DNA from: an uncultured Alistipes sp.
GTDB taxonomy: Bacteria; Bacteroidota; Bacteroidia; Bacteroidales; Rikenellaceae
Direction of reading: 5' to 3'
DNA: 64,000 nt
NCBI GenBank assembly: GCA_947364365.1
Contig: CANASP010000003.1
Span: 81,258 to 145,257 of the forward strand
Shown here: positions 32,935 to 41,600 of the stretch, in pieces
Layout: each line of letters starts with the position of its first letter
How positions within the stretch are numbered: position 1 is the first letter of the stretch
Translations under genes and position numbers: made by a program
The notes under the pieces: model-generated
Seen by the model: the letters and a program-made list of their open reading frames with translations, nothing else
What the model was told of the DNA's origin: nothing
The model's database searches: none

Positions 32935-34905
32935 TTAGAGTTTACGGATAATCAGGGCGAAACCGCCGCCCGAGGCGAGGTCGAAGCGGAGCGTCGAACC
33001 GCTGTCGATGCGTTGGGTCGAGAGGCTGTATTGCGTCGGGAGGTCGTCCGCCACGTCGCGCATCACGCGCGCCTCGTAGTGCGCCCCCTCATCGAGGAAC
33101 GAGCAGTCGAGTTCGAGGCTGCGGGGCGTCCAGTCGGTCAGGCCGCCCACGTACCACACCCCGTCGCGCTCGCGCGCCGTGACGATATACTCGCCCAGAC
33201 GGCCGGCGAGCACCCGCGTGCGGTCCCACCGCGTGGGGATCGCGGCGATGAACTCGGTGCACGGCGCATCGGCGCGGTAGAGCGACGGCGACTCGCACAG
33301 CATGGCCAGCGGCTGGTCGAAGACCACGAACGTCGCCGCCTGGTGCGTGCGCGTGCCCTGCGTCATCGGACGCCGGTAGTCGATGCGGAACCCCTCGCGC
33401 GTGGCGTTGCGGTAGCCGCCCGAAGTGTAGTCGACGGCCCCCTGCGCCATGCGGATGTAGGGGAAGGTCACGTCGTAGGCCATCATGTCGGGGTTGGCCC
33501 ACTTGAACTCCTCCATGCCGAACACCCCCTCGAAGTTGACGATGTTGGGGAAGGTGCGTTCGAGCCCCGTGGGCTTGTACATGCCGTGCAGGTCGACCAT
33601 CAAGCGGTGGCGGGCCGCCGCCTCGGCGATGCGGTAGACCATCTCCACGGCCAGCTGGTCGTCGCGGTCGAAGAAGTCGACCTTGAACCCCTTGACGCCA
33701 CGGGCCGCATAGTGGGCCATCGCCTCTTCGAGCTTGTCGTCGAGCACGTTGGCCACCGCCCAGAGGAAAACGCCCACGCCGCGCTCGCGGCCGTAGGCGA
33801 TGATGCGGTCGAGATCCACGTCGTCGATCGCCCGCATCACGTCGCCGCCGCGCGGGTCCGACCACCCTTCGTCCAGGATGACGTACTCCAGCCCGTAGTC
33901 GGCGGCGAAGTCGATATAGGCCTCGTAGGTGGCCGTGTTGACGCCCGGCGTGAAATCGACATCGGCGAGACAATAGTCGTTCCACCACTCCCAGGCCGCC
34001 TTGCCGCCGGCGATCCAGTCGGTCGACTCCACGCGGCTCGGCTCGCCGAGGGCGTAGACCAGGTTGCACACCGGCAGCTCGGTATCGGCACCGATGGCCA
34101 GCAGGCGCCACGGGAAGGTCCGCGACCCCTCGGTCCGGGCGATGCAGTCGTGGCGCGAGACGACGCGCAGCTGGCACCGCCGCGGCGTCGTGACGAGGCT
34201 GTCGGGCAGGCGGGCGAACGTGCCGCGCAGCACGCCTCCGTCGCCCGTGAGCATCATGCCGGGATAGGAGCGCAGGTCCGACTCGCTCACCAGCACCTTC
34301 ACGCCCGACGCGAGCCCGACGGCCAGCGGCGTGAGCGCCAGCCCGTCGGGGCGGAACTCCGCCACCGTGGTCACGTCGTAGGGGAACTGGAAGGCGTTGT
34401 CGACTCCGTCGGAATAGGCGGCCCAGCAGCGGTCGGCCCCGTCGAAACGGAACTCGGCCACCTCGTCCTCGACGACGATCGGTTCGCGCCGCGAGGTGAC
34501 GAAGCGGTAGGCGCACCCCTCGTCGTAGGCACGGAACTCCACGGCATAGTCGCCGTCGAAGCGCACCAGCAGCTTGTTGTAGCGCACCTCGACCGAAGGC
34601 TGGCGGTAGAGCGGCGCGTCGATCCGTTCGTCGACCCGCTCGCGCGCGGTCGACCGCACGACCGGCGCCGCGCCCAGCGTGTCGCCGCCCTCCAGGCAGA
34701 GCGCGATGGCCGAACGGTCCACCACCCGCTCGCCGCGGTAGGCGACCGAATAGGTCAGCCGCTCGCCGGTTTCGACAATGACCACCACGTCGCCGTCGGG
34801 CGACACGAGGCGGAAGGGAGCCTGCTCGCGGCATCCCGTCAGCGCCGCGAGGGCGAAGGCGAGGAGCGGCAGGAGATGGGCAAAACGCAAATCAGCGATC
34901 TTCAT
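32935..34905 (-). CDS. GH97 family alpha-glycosidase lipoprotein (retaining type predicted)
   Basis: A 656-residue lipoprotein (lipobox ALTGC). The GH97 layout is the same as its neighbour: beta-supersandwich, then TATYEAYIDFAADYGLEYVILDEGWSDPRG and GVKGFKVDFFDRDDQL with Asp410 at the retaining nucleophile position, and TSGGYRNATREGF, MTQGTRTHQAATFVVFDQPL. Two GH97 genes in one operon suggest different linkages or surface versus periplasmic placement: this one is lipidated, the other has a plain signal peptide. It follows the six-hairpin protein gene by 22 bases. Confidence 0.9.
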   Translation of the reverse strand: MKIADLRFAHLLPLLAFALAALTGCREQAPFRLVSPDGDVVVIVETGERLTYSVAYRGERVVDRSAIALCLEGGDTLGAAPVVRSTARERVDERIDAPLYRQPSVEVRYNKLLVRFDGDYAVEFRAYDEGCAYRFVTSRREPIVVEDEVAEFRFDGADRCWAAYSDGVDNAFQFPYDVTTVAEFRPDGLALTPLAVGLASGVKVLVSESDLRSYPGMMLTGDGGVLRGTFARLPDSLVTTPRRCQLRVVSRHDCIARTEGSRTFPWRLLAIGADTELPVCNLVYALGEPSRVESTDWIAGGKAAWEWWNDYCLADVDFTPGVNTATYEAYIDFAADYGLEYVILDEGWSDPRGGDVMRAIDDVDLDRIIAYGRERGVGVFLWAVANVLDDKLEEAMAHYAARGVKGFKVDFFDRDDQLAVEMVYRIAEAAARHRLMVDLHGMYKPTGLERTFPNIVNFEGVFGMEEFKWANPDMMAYDVTFPYIRMAQGAVDYTSGGYRNATREGFRIDYRRPMTQGTRTHQAATFVVFDQPLAMLCESPSLYRADAPCTEFIAAIPTRWDRTRVLAGRLGEYIVTARERDGVWYVGGLTDWTPRSLELDCSFLDEGAHYEARVMRDVADDLPTQYSLSTQRIDSGSTLRFDLASGGGFALIIRKL

Positions 34906-34927
34906 TCAAAGGAATTTTTAGCGGTTT

Positions 34928-36964
34928 TCACTGGATACGGAGGGTCGTCTCGCCCCCCTCGGCGATGCGCACCGTGCGCACGCGGCCTGTCGTGCGGTCG
35001 GTCATCGCGATTTCGAGCCGTCGGTCCCCGATGCGGCGCACCTCGAGGTCGAAGTCGCCCCCGAAGGCGCGGATCCGGCGCAGCGCCATGCGGTCCCATC
35101 CTTCGGCCAGGCGCGGCGCGAGGGTGAACGAGCGGAAGCCCGTGGGCCGGATGCCGAACATCCCTTCGGTCACCACGCGGCAGTAGAGGCCGCTCTCGGC
35201 GGCCAGGTGGCGCTGCGACCCCTCGGGCCACGCCTCGATGGGATAGGGCACGTGGTCGCCCAGCAGGCGGCGCGCCGAATAGTCGTGGAGGAAGCGTCCA
35301 GCCGTCGCGGTGGCTCCGGCGACATACATGCCCCGCAGCGCATAGAGGGTCGAGCGGTCCCAGAAGGTGTCGCTCCCCTGCTGCGTCAGCACGCCGTCGG
35401 CCGTGAAGAGCGCGGGCGACGTGAGCGCCGCCACGGTCCCCTCGGCCCGGTCGACGAGGCCCGCGATGAGCGGCATGCAGATCCACGAGCGCAGCAGCTC
35501 GCAGCCCGCATAGTAGCGGTAGGTGGCGAAGCCCCCCACCTCGGCGCCGAAGTGGCGCTCGATGGCGGCGGCGAGCCGCACGGCCTCGCGGCGGTAGTCG
35601 GCCAGCCGGCGGGCGTCGACCCCCAGCTCGCGTCCCAGCGCGGCGGCCGAGAGCAGGGCGTCGTAGCAGAGCGTCGAGGTGCAGAGGTTGGCGTCGCCCG
35701 ACGGGAAACGCCCCTCCAGCTCGTCGCTGTCCGAGGCCACCACCCCGTCGGCGTCGACCTGCCGGCGGCAATACTCCAGACACCATTCGATGAGCGGCCA
35801 CAGCTCGCGCGCCTCGGCACGGTCGGCCCGCGCCAGCGCATAGCGTGCGGCGCCGTAGGCGATCATCGCCGCGTCGCCGCGGTCGCCCGCGCCGGCCCAG
35901 ATGTCGCGCCCCTCGGCGATGATCGAGCTGGGAAGCGGACGGTAGTCGTCGTTCATGAAGCGGGCGAAGTGGCGGAACGCGTTGAGCGCCGAGGCGTTGC
36001 CCGTCGCATAGCCCAGGAACGGGAAGAAGGGATTGGCGTATTCGGCCTGGTCGTTGGCCCAGATCGCGGCGTAGTACGACTCGCCGCCCGGGGCGTGCAT
36101 CGGCCCGCCCGCCGTGCGCACGATGCTCTCCGAGACGCGGATCTTGGCGAAGCGGAAGGCGCGGTCGATCACCTCGTCGGGGGTCTCCAGCACCAGGTTG
36201 TCGTCGAGCTGCGCGACCAGCGCCAGGCGGGCCGCCAGCTCGGCGTCGAGATCGGGCCGCAGCGGCTCCTCCGCGGCCCGGTGGGCCTGGTAGGTCACGC
36301 CGAAGCGCAACTTCGCGCCCGGCTCCAGACGGAACGTGCCCGCCCCCTGCAGGTCGGCCCGCACCGTATAGGCGCCGTAGAGCCCCTTGTCGGCCTCGGT
36401 CGCGTAACGCACGGCGTAGTCGGGGACGTGGAGCACGATCGCCCGGTCGGCGATGTTGCGCAACGTGTAGATCTCGCCCATCAGCGGCTTGTCGGTCGAG
36501 GGGAAGATCACCCGCTCGGCCTCGACCACGGGCCGGGTCGCCGTGCCGCCGCCCGTGCCCACGTTGGCCTTGCCCACGGCCAGGCGGCTCCGCACGCGCA
36601 CGCAGCCGTCGATCTCGACGCACTCCACCCGCTCGTCGCGCAGCGGCAGGCCCCCCACCGTCACCAGCGACGGAATGTCGCCCGCCATGCGGTGCATCAG
36701 GCTGGCGTGGGTGTTGTCGGGCAGCGTGCGCAGCAGCGGGAAGACCAGCGAACGCTCCGCGAGGAAACGCCCCTCAGCGTCGACGCCCCAGCGCAGCACC
36801 ACGGCCATCCGCTCGCCGCTCATCTCGATGTGGTCGGCGTGCGGCAGCGAGGCCGCGTCGACCCGCCACACGATGCCGTTCCCTTCGGCAGGCGACCAGC
36901 GGGTCTGCGCCCCGGCGCCGGCGGCCCCCAGCAGCGCGAGGGCCAAAACAACTCGTTTCATCAT
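34928..36964 (-). CDS. Six-hairpin glycosidase-like protein of unassigned family
   Basis: A 678-residue secreted protein with a signal peptide (MMKRVVLALALLGAAGAGAQ). An N-terminal beta-sandwich (about 25-270) is followed by an (alpha/alpha)6-like domain: ESYYAAIWANDQAEYANPFFPFLGYATGN, IWAGAGDRGDAAMIAYGAARYALARAD, WPLIEWCLEYCRRQVDADGVVASDSDELEGRFPSGDANLCTSTLCYDALLSAA and GMFGIRPTGFRSFTLAPRLAEGW. This resembles clan GH-L/GH-M proteins and GH95/GH78-like enzymes, but I cannot name a GH family. Acidic residues in ANDQAE and SDSDELEG are candidates for catalysis. It is the second gene of the enzyme operon, after the M60 peptidase. Confidence 0.65.
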   Translation of the reverse strand: MMKRVVLALALLGAAGAGAQTRWSPAEGNGIVWRVDAASLPHADHIEMSGERMAVVLRWGVDAEGRFLAERSLVFPLLRTLPDNTHASLMHRMAGDIPSLVTVGGLPLRDERVECVEIDGCVRVRSRLAVGKANVGTGGGTATRPVVEAERVIFPSTDKPLMGEIYTLRNIADRAIVLHVPDYAVRYATEADKGLYGAYTVRADLQGAGTFRLEPGAKLRFGVTYQAHRAAEEPLRPDLDAELAARLALVAQLDDNLVLETPDEVIDRAFRFAKIRVSESIVRTAGGPMHAPGGESYYAAIWANDQAEYANPFFPFLGYATGNASALNAFRHFARFMNDDYRPLPSSIIAEGRDIWAGAGDRGDAAMIAYGAARYALARADRAEARELWPLIEWCLEYCRRQVDADGVVASDSDELEGRFPSGDANLCTSTLCYDALLSAAALGRELGVDARRLADYRREAVRLAAAIERHFGAEVGGFATYRYYAGCELLRSWICMPLIAGLVDRAEGTVAALTSPALFTADGVLTQQGSDTFWDRSTLYALRGMYVAGATATAGRFLHDYSARRLLGDHVPYPIEAWPEGSQRHLAAESGLYCRVVTEGMFGIRPTGFRSFTLAPRLAEGWDRMALRRIRAFGGDFDLEVRRIGDRRLEIAMTDRTTGRVRTVRIAEGGETTLRIQ

Positions 36965-36995
36965 CGGTCGGTTTTATTCGGTTCGTCGACGGCGG

Positions 36996-38291
36996 TTATT
37001 GCCAGCACGCCTCCAGCATGCGCATTTCGTCGGGGGTGTAGCAGGTCGCCGCGACATCCTCGCCCGCGTGCTTCGAGACCACGCGCCAGAAGTTGCACAC
37101 CTTCTCCCAGCGGCTCATCCCCTCGAACGAGGCGTCGTCGGCCGCGCGCAGCTCGCGGAAGGCCGCCTTGAAGGGCTCCCAGCCGTAGCGGTTCTTGATG
37201 CGCATATAGGTATAGTGGAGCGCGTCGCCGTTGTTCTCGGCCAGGCCGCGGCCCAGCGTCGCGTCGTAGGCGAGCTTGTAGTAGTCGGTATTATCGCCCG
37301 TGTAGAGCACGTCGCGCTGCGACATGGTGCCCCCGAGCGCCTCCAGCGCATAGGACATGCGGAAGTTGGCGAAGATCTCGTCGTTCCAGTTCCACGCCGT
37401 GCAGCCCGTCTGGTTGAAGTCGTGGCCGATCTCGTGCATCAGGCCGAAGCCCCAGTCGCCCTGCGCGGCGAAGCGCTCGAATAACTGCGCGTTCTTCACC
37501 CCGGCGTTCCACAGGATGGGGTTGCCGGCCAGCGCCCAGTAGCCGCGCTCCATGCCCGGCGTAGAGAGGATCAGGATCTTCTCGCCGTCGTAGGGGAAGC
37601 CGCCCACCAGATCGCCGTAGGCCTCGTAGACGCGGTCCCAGCAGGCCACCAGACGCTCCATCGCCTCGTCGTCGACGGTCACCATCGCAGGCTCCAGCGC
37701 GATGCGGATGTGCTCGCCCTCGTAGAGACGGAGGCTGTCGGTCACCTCCTCGATCCACACGCGGTCGTAATAGACGCGGCCCGAGGCCACGCCGCCGTTG
37801 TAGGTCCCTTCGGGGAATCCCAGGCCGCAGCACACCGTCGCCGAGCCGTCGCGCGCGGGGGTGAAGTCGACATGGACCTCGCGCCAGTCGTTGTCGCCGT
37901 AGAGGAACTCCGAGGCGTTCCACGGCTGGTCAGCATGCGCCTCCATGTCGAGAAAGAGCACGGCGCCGCGCCCCTCGGCCACCTCCTCGGTGCGGACCGT
38001 CGCTCCGAAGCGATAGATCGCACCCGGACGCAGCCCCTCGATGCGGCGGCGCACGGCCACGCACGCACGCTCGCGGCTCTCGACCGCCAGGCAACCGCCG
38101 CCGTCCGGGCCGGCAGCGGGATCGATGCGCACCGACGCGCCGTCGGGCAGCGAATCGACCGTCCAGCGACCGAGTACGGTTTCGGAGTCAAAACGCTCCG
38201 AGAGGATCGGGCCGGAATCCCCGGCGCACGACGTCGCCGCACCGCACACTCCGAGCAGCAGCGCGAAAACCAAAGAAGAGAGACGATACAT
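36996..38291 (-). CDS. M60-like (enhancin/mucinase) zinc metallopeptidase lipoprotein
   Basis: A 431-residue protein with a signal peptide and lipobox-like AATSC. A galactose-binding-like beta-sandwich (about 30-175) precedes the peptidase. The zinc site is HEIGH (286-290) with a downstream Glu in WNWNDEIFANF (about 305), the HExxH...E gluzincin pattern of Peptidase_M60. Family members cleave mucin-type O-glycoproteins, so it would expose glycans or cut glycopeptides at the cell surface. It is the first gene of the enzyme operon, 77 bases after a predicted transcription start and divergent from the regulator. Confidence 0.85.
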   Translation of the reverse strand: MYRLSSLVFALLLGVCGAATSCAGDSGPILSERFDSETVLGRWTVDSLPDGASVRIDPAAGPDGGGCLAVESRERACVAVRRRIEGLRPGAIYRFGATVRTEEVAEGRGAVLFLDMEAHADQPWNASEFLYGDNDWREVHVDFTPARDGSATVCCGLGFPEGTYNGGVASGRVYYDRVWIEEVTDSLRLYEGEHIRIALEPAMVTVDDEAMERLVACWDRVYEAYGDLVGGFPYDGEKILILSTPGMERGYWALAGNPILWNAGVKNAQLFERFAAQGDWGFGLMHEIGHDFNQTGCTAWNWNDEIFANFRMSYALEALGGTMSQRDVLYTGDNTDYYKLAYDATLGRGLAENNGDALHYTYMRIKNRYGWEPFKAAFRELRAADDASFEGMSRWEKVCNFWRVVSKHAGEDVAATCYTPDEMRMLEACWQ

Positions 38292-38373
38292 ATCTTAAAG
38301 CGATTTTAGGATTTCCGGTCCGAACGGCCGCGGCGGCCCGCGGCGAAACGGGAGCCGCGCGGCGACGGCAGCG

Positions 38374-38381
38374 TAAAGGTA
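38374..38381 (-). promoter_or_regulatory. -7 promoter box (TACCTTTA) of the enzyme operon
   Basis: A near-consensus TAnnTTTG on the minus strand, about 83 bases upstream of the M60 peptidase start. Confidence 0.45.
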
Positions 38382-38443
38382 CGGGAAAATGCACGGGGCG
38401 AGGAACGGTTCCGATGAAAAATAAACACGCGGGTACAAACCGT

Positions 38444-38471
38444 ACGATCGTGCTATAAATTACACGATCGT
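38444..38471. promoter_or_regulatory. Inverted repeat ACGATCGTG-N10-CACGATCGT
   Basis: Perfect nine-base arms with a ten-base AT-rich centre (CTATAAATTA). Each arm holds its own CGATCG palindrome. The site is about 63 bases upstream of the enzyme-operon -7 box and 70 bases upstream of the regulator promoter. It is a good candidate for binding of the AraC-type output domain of the adjacent regulator. Confidence 0.6.
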
Positions 38472-38540
38472 TGCATTGTTCAGCCTAATCTGTCGAAAAA
38501 TAAAAAATCGGGATAGTGGATGGGCCGGCGGTTTTTTTCG

Positions 38541-38548
38541 TACATTTG
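38541..38548 (+). promoter_or_regulatory. -7 promoter box (TACATTTG) of the hybrid regulator
   Basis: A perfect TAnnTTTG match. It shows that the true start is the ATG at 38604, since the in-frame ATG at 38520 lies upstream of this box. Confidence 0.6.
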
Positions 38549-38603
38549 TATCGAATCGCCGCATCCGCCACCCGGCCCCGACCCTGCGGCACACCGCATC
38601 GCC

Positions 38604-41600
38604 ATGAAAAAAACGCAAACCCGCAAGGGGGGGGGTGAGCTGCGACGGAGCGTGCACGCGCTGTGCGCCGTCGTGGCGCTGATCCTCGGACCGACGGACC
38701 GGCTCTCGGCCCAGTTCCGCTACTACACCACCGAGACGGGGCTCCCGTCCAACACCGTCAACACGATCTACCAGGACCGCCAGGGATTCGTCTGGGCCGG
38801 CACCATCTCGGGTCTCTCGCGCTACAACAGCCTCGATTTCCAGGATTTCGACGGGCAGGACAACCTGCTGACCGGGAAAAACGTCTACGCCCTCTGCGAG
38901 CCCGCCGACTCGACGCTCTGGATCGGGTCGAGCGAGGGGCTCTTCGCACTCAACCGCCAGCACTCCACCCTGCGCCGCATCCCCATCCGCGTCGGCGACC
39001 GCATCCACGAGACGATGATCTACCGCATGAAGGCCGACGAGCGGGGCAACGTCTGGGTCGGGGGCTACGGACAGGGACTCTTCCGCTACGATGCGGCCGC
39101 GGACCAGTGGAAAGGCTACGACCTCAAATCGGAAAAGGCCGTCGTCTCCGACATCCTCATCGGCAGCGACCGCGCGGTGTGGGTTCTCTGCATGGACCGC
39201 AACATCTACCGCTACAACGCCGGCCGCGACGAGTTCACCGCCATCCCCCTCGTCGACCGGTTCACCAAACGGGCCATCGGCGAGGCGCGCTGCTGCTGCC
39301 AGGACTCCTTCGGCGACATCTGGATCTGCGACGCCAACGCCGACCTCTTCCGCCTCGACCTGACCACCATGACGGCCGTCTCGGCGACCGTGCGCGCCCC
39401 CGGTTCGCAGATCACCAGCCGCACGCTCATCGAGCAGACCCCCGGGCAGCTGCTCGTGGGAACCAACCTCGGACTGCTCGCCTTCGACACGGCGCACCGC
39501 CGCTACGAGTGGATCGACCGCGGCGACCGGCGCCAGGCGGGCACGCTCAACGACCGCTTCGTCCACGCCCTGATGAAGGACCGCGACGGCGGACTGTGGG
39601 TCGGCACCTACTTCGGCGGCATCGACTACCGCCCCTACGACACCGAGGTCGTGCGGGCGATCTACCCCTCGGACGGGTGCGGCAACATCATTTCGAGCCT
39701 CAGCGAGATGAGCGACGGACGCATCCTGGTGGGCAGCGACGACGGCGGTCTGAGCCTCTACGATCCCCCGACGGGGAGCTACGAGCGGCTGACGATCGAT
39801 CCCGACAACCGCAACCTGAACATCCACTCGATCTTCGTCGACTACCGCGACATCTGGGTGGGGACCTACGGCAACGGGCTCTACCGCCTCGACACCGCCC
39901 TCGGGGTCGTGCGCCACTACGGCGACGACGACGTCTCGACGGGCGACATGAACGTCTACTCGATCTTCCGCGACCCCTCGGAACAGCTGTGGATCGGAAC
40001 CAAGCGGGGAATCTGCCGCTACGACGCGGCCGGCGACCGGTTCGAGCGCACGGTGACCGTCAACGACAACTGCGACATCCTCGACATCTGCCGCACGGGC
40101 GACACGCTCTGGTTCGCCTCGCAGGGCGGCGGCGTGATCCGCTACGACATCGCCACGGGCCGCTACGCCTCGCTGCTCGACGAACAGCCCGACTCGCCGA
40201 GCCACGCCACCTGCCTGGCCCAGCACGACGGCCGGCTCTACATCGGCACCATGAAGGGGCTCTACCGCCTCGAAGGCTCCTCGGCGGAACCCTGCCCGTC
40301 GCTCCCGCGCGACTGCGTCATCAAGAGCCTCGTGGCCGACAACAGCGGGCTGTGGATCACCACCGACCAGGGGCTCTTCTGCTACGATTCCGAGGAGCGT
40401 CTGCGCCGCTTCACGGCCGAGGACGGCTTCATGAGCCAGTCGTTCAGCTTCAATTCGGCCATCCGGCTCTCCACGGGCGAGATCCTCGCGGGCACCGACC
40501 GGGGCATCAACGCCTTCCACCCCAAGATGCTCCGCGAGACCCCGCTGCCCCGCGACCTGCGGGTGGTCATCACCGACTTCGACGCGATCGACGAAAAGGG
40601 GCGCCGGAGCCTCTCCACCGACACCGGCGCCATCCGCATCGAGAGCGACAACGCCTCGTTCTCCATCGACTTCGTCGCGCTCAACTACCGCTCGCCGAGC
40701 AAGAGCCGTTACCGCTACCGCCTCGCGGGCCACGACGACGCGTGGAGGACCTTCACGCGCGACCGCAACTTCCGCGACGTGGTCTACACCGACGTCGAGC
40801 CCGGCAACTACCGCTTCGAGGTCGCAGCCGCCGCAGCCTTCGACGAGCCCTTCGGTCCCGTCACGCCGCTCGACATCGTCGTCAAACGCCCCCTGAGCCA
40901 CATCCTGCGCAGCGGCCTGCTCCTCGCCGCAGCCGCAGCGCTGCTCGCGGGAACCCTTCTGGTCTTCATCCGCAACGGCCGGCTGCGCTACGCCCTGAAG
41001 GCCCGCCGCCGCGAGAGCGTGCGGCACCGCCTCTACCAGAATATCCTCGAGGAGATCATCCGCGAGGTGAACAACACGCTGGAGATGCAGACGCTGGCCG
41101 CACGGCTCGACGAGGGCGGGCAGGAGCTCCCGGCCTCGCTCAAGTCCGACTTCGCGATCCTCAAGAACAACATCCTGCGGCTGCACCGCTTCATCGACGA
41201 GCGGTCGGCCGCCTACCGCCGCCTCGCCTCCGACCAGCGGTCGGCCGTGGCGGAACTGCGCAGCGACCTGGCCCCCGTCGTCGAGGCGATCTGCACGGCC
41301 TACCGCGGCCTGGCGGCCGACTGCTACGGCGTGGAGATCGACGTGAGGGTCTCGGACCGGGCCCGCACGACCCGCGCGGCCATCGACCCCACGGCGATGA
41401 TCCACGCCCTGACGGGGCTCGTCGACCGGATGATCGACCACGCCGACCGGCGGATCCTCCTCAGCCTCGACGCCACCCCCGAGGCATTCGTCGTGCGCAT
41501 CGCCCGCGACGGCGACGTCCGGGCCGGGCTGCCGCCGGTCGACGAGTGGCTGACCCGCCGGGGCGTCGCCGTCGTCCCGGTCGAGCCGCGCGAGGGGGAG

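Larger units (their letters stand above)
38292..38603. other. Divergent control region between enzyme operon and regulator
   Basis: 312 bases without a gene. It contains the leftward -7 box at 38374-38381, a long perfect inverted repeat at 38444-38471 and the rightward -7 box at 38541-38548. Confidence 0.6.

Noticed and set aside
38520-38603. The ATG at 38520 as start of the regulator
   Set aside because: It lies upstream of the -7 box at 38541-38548, so it would not be in the mRNA; the ATG at 38604 is followed by a signal peptide.
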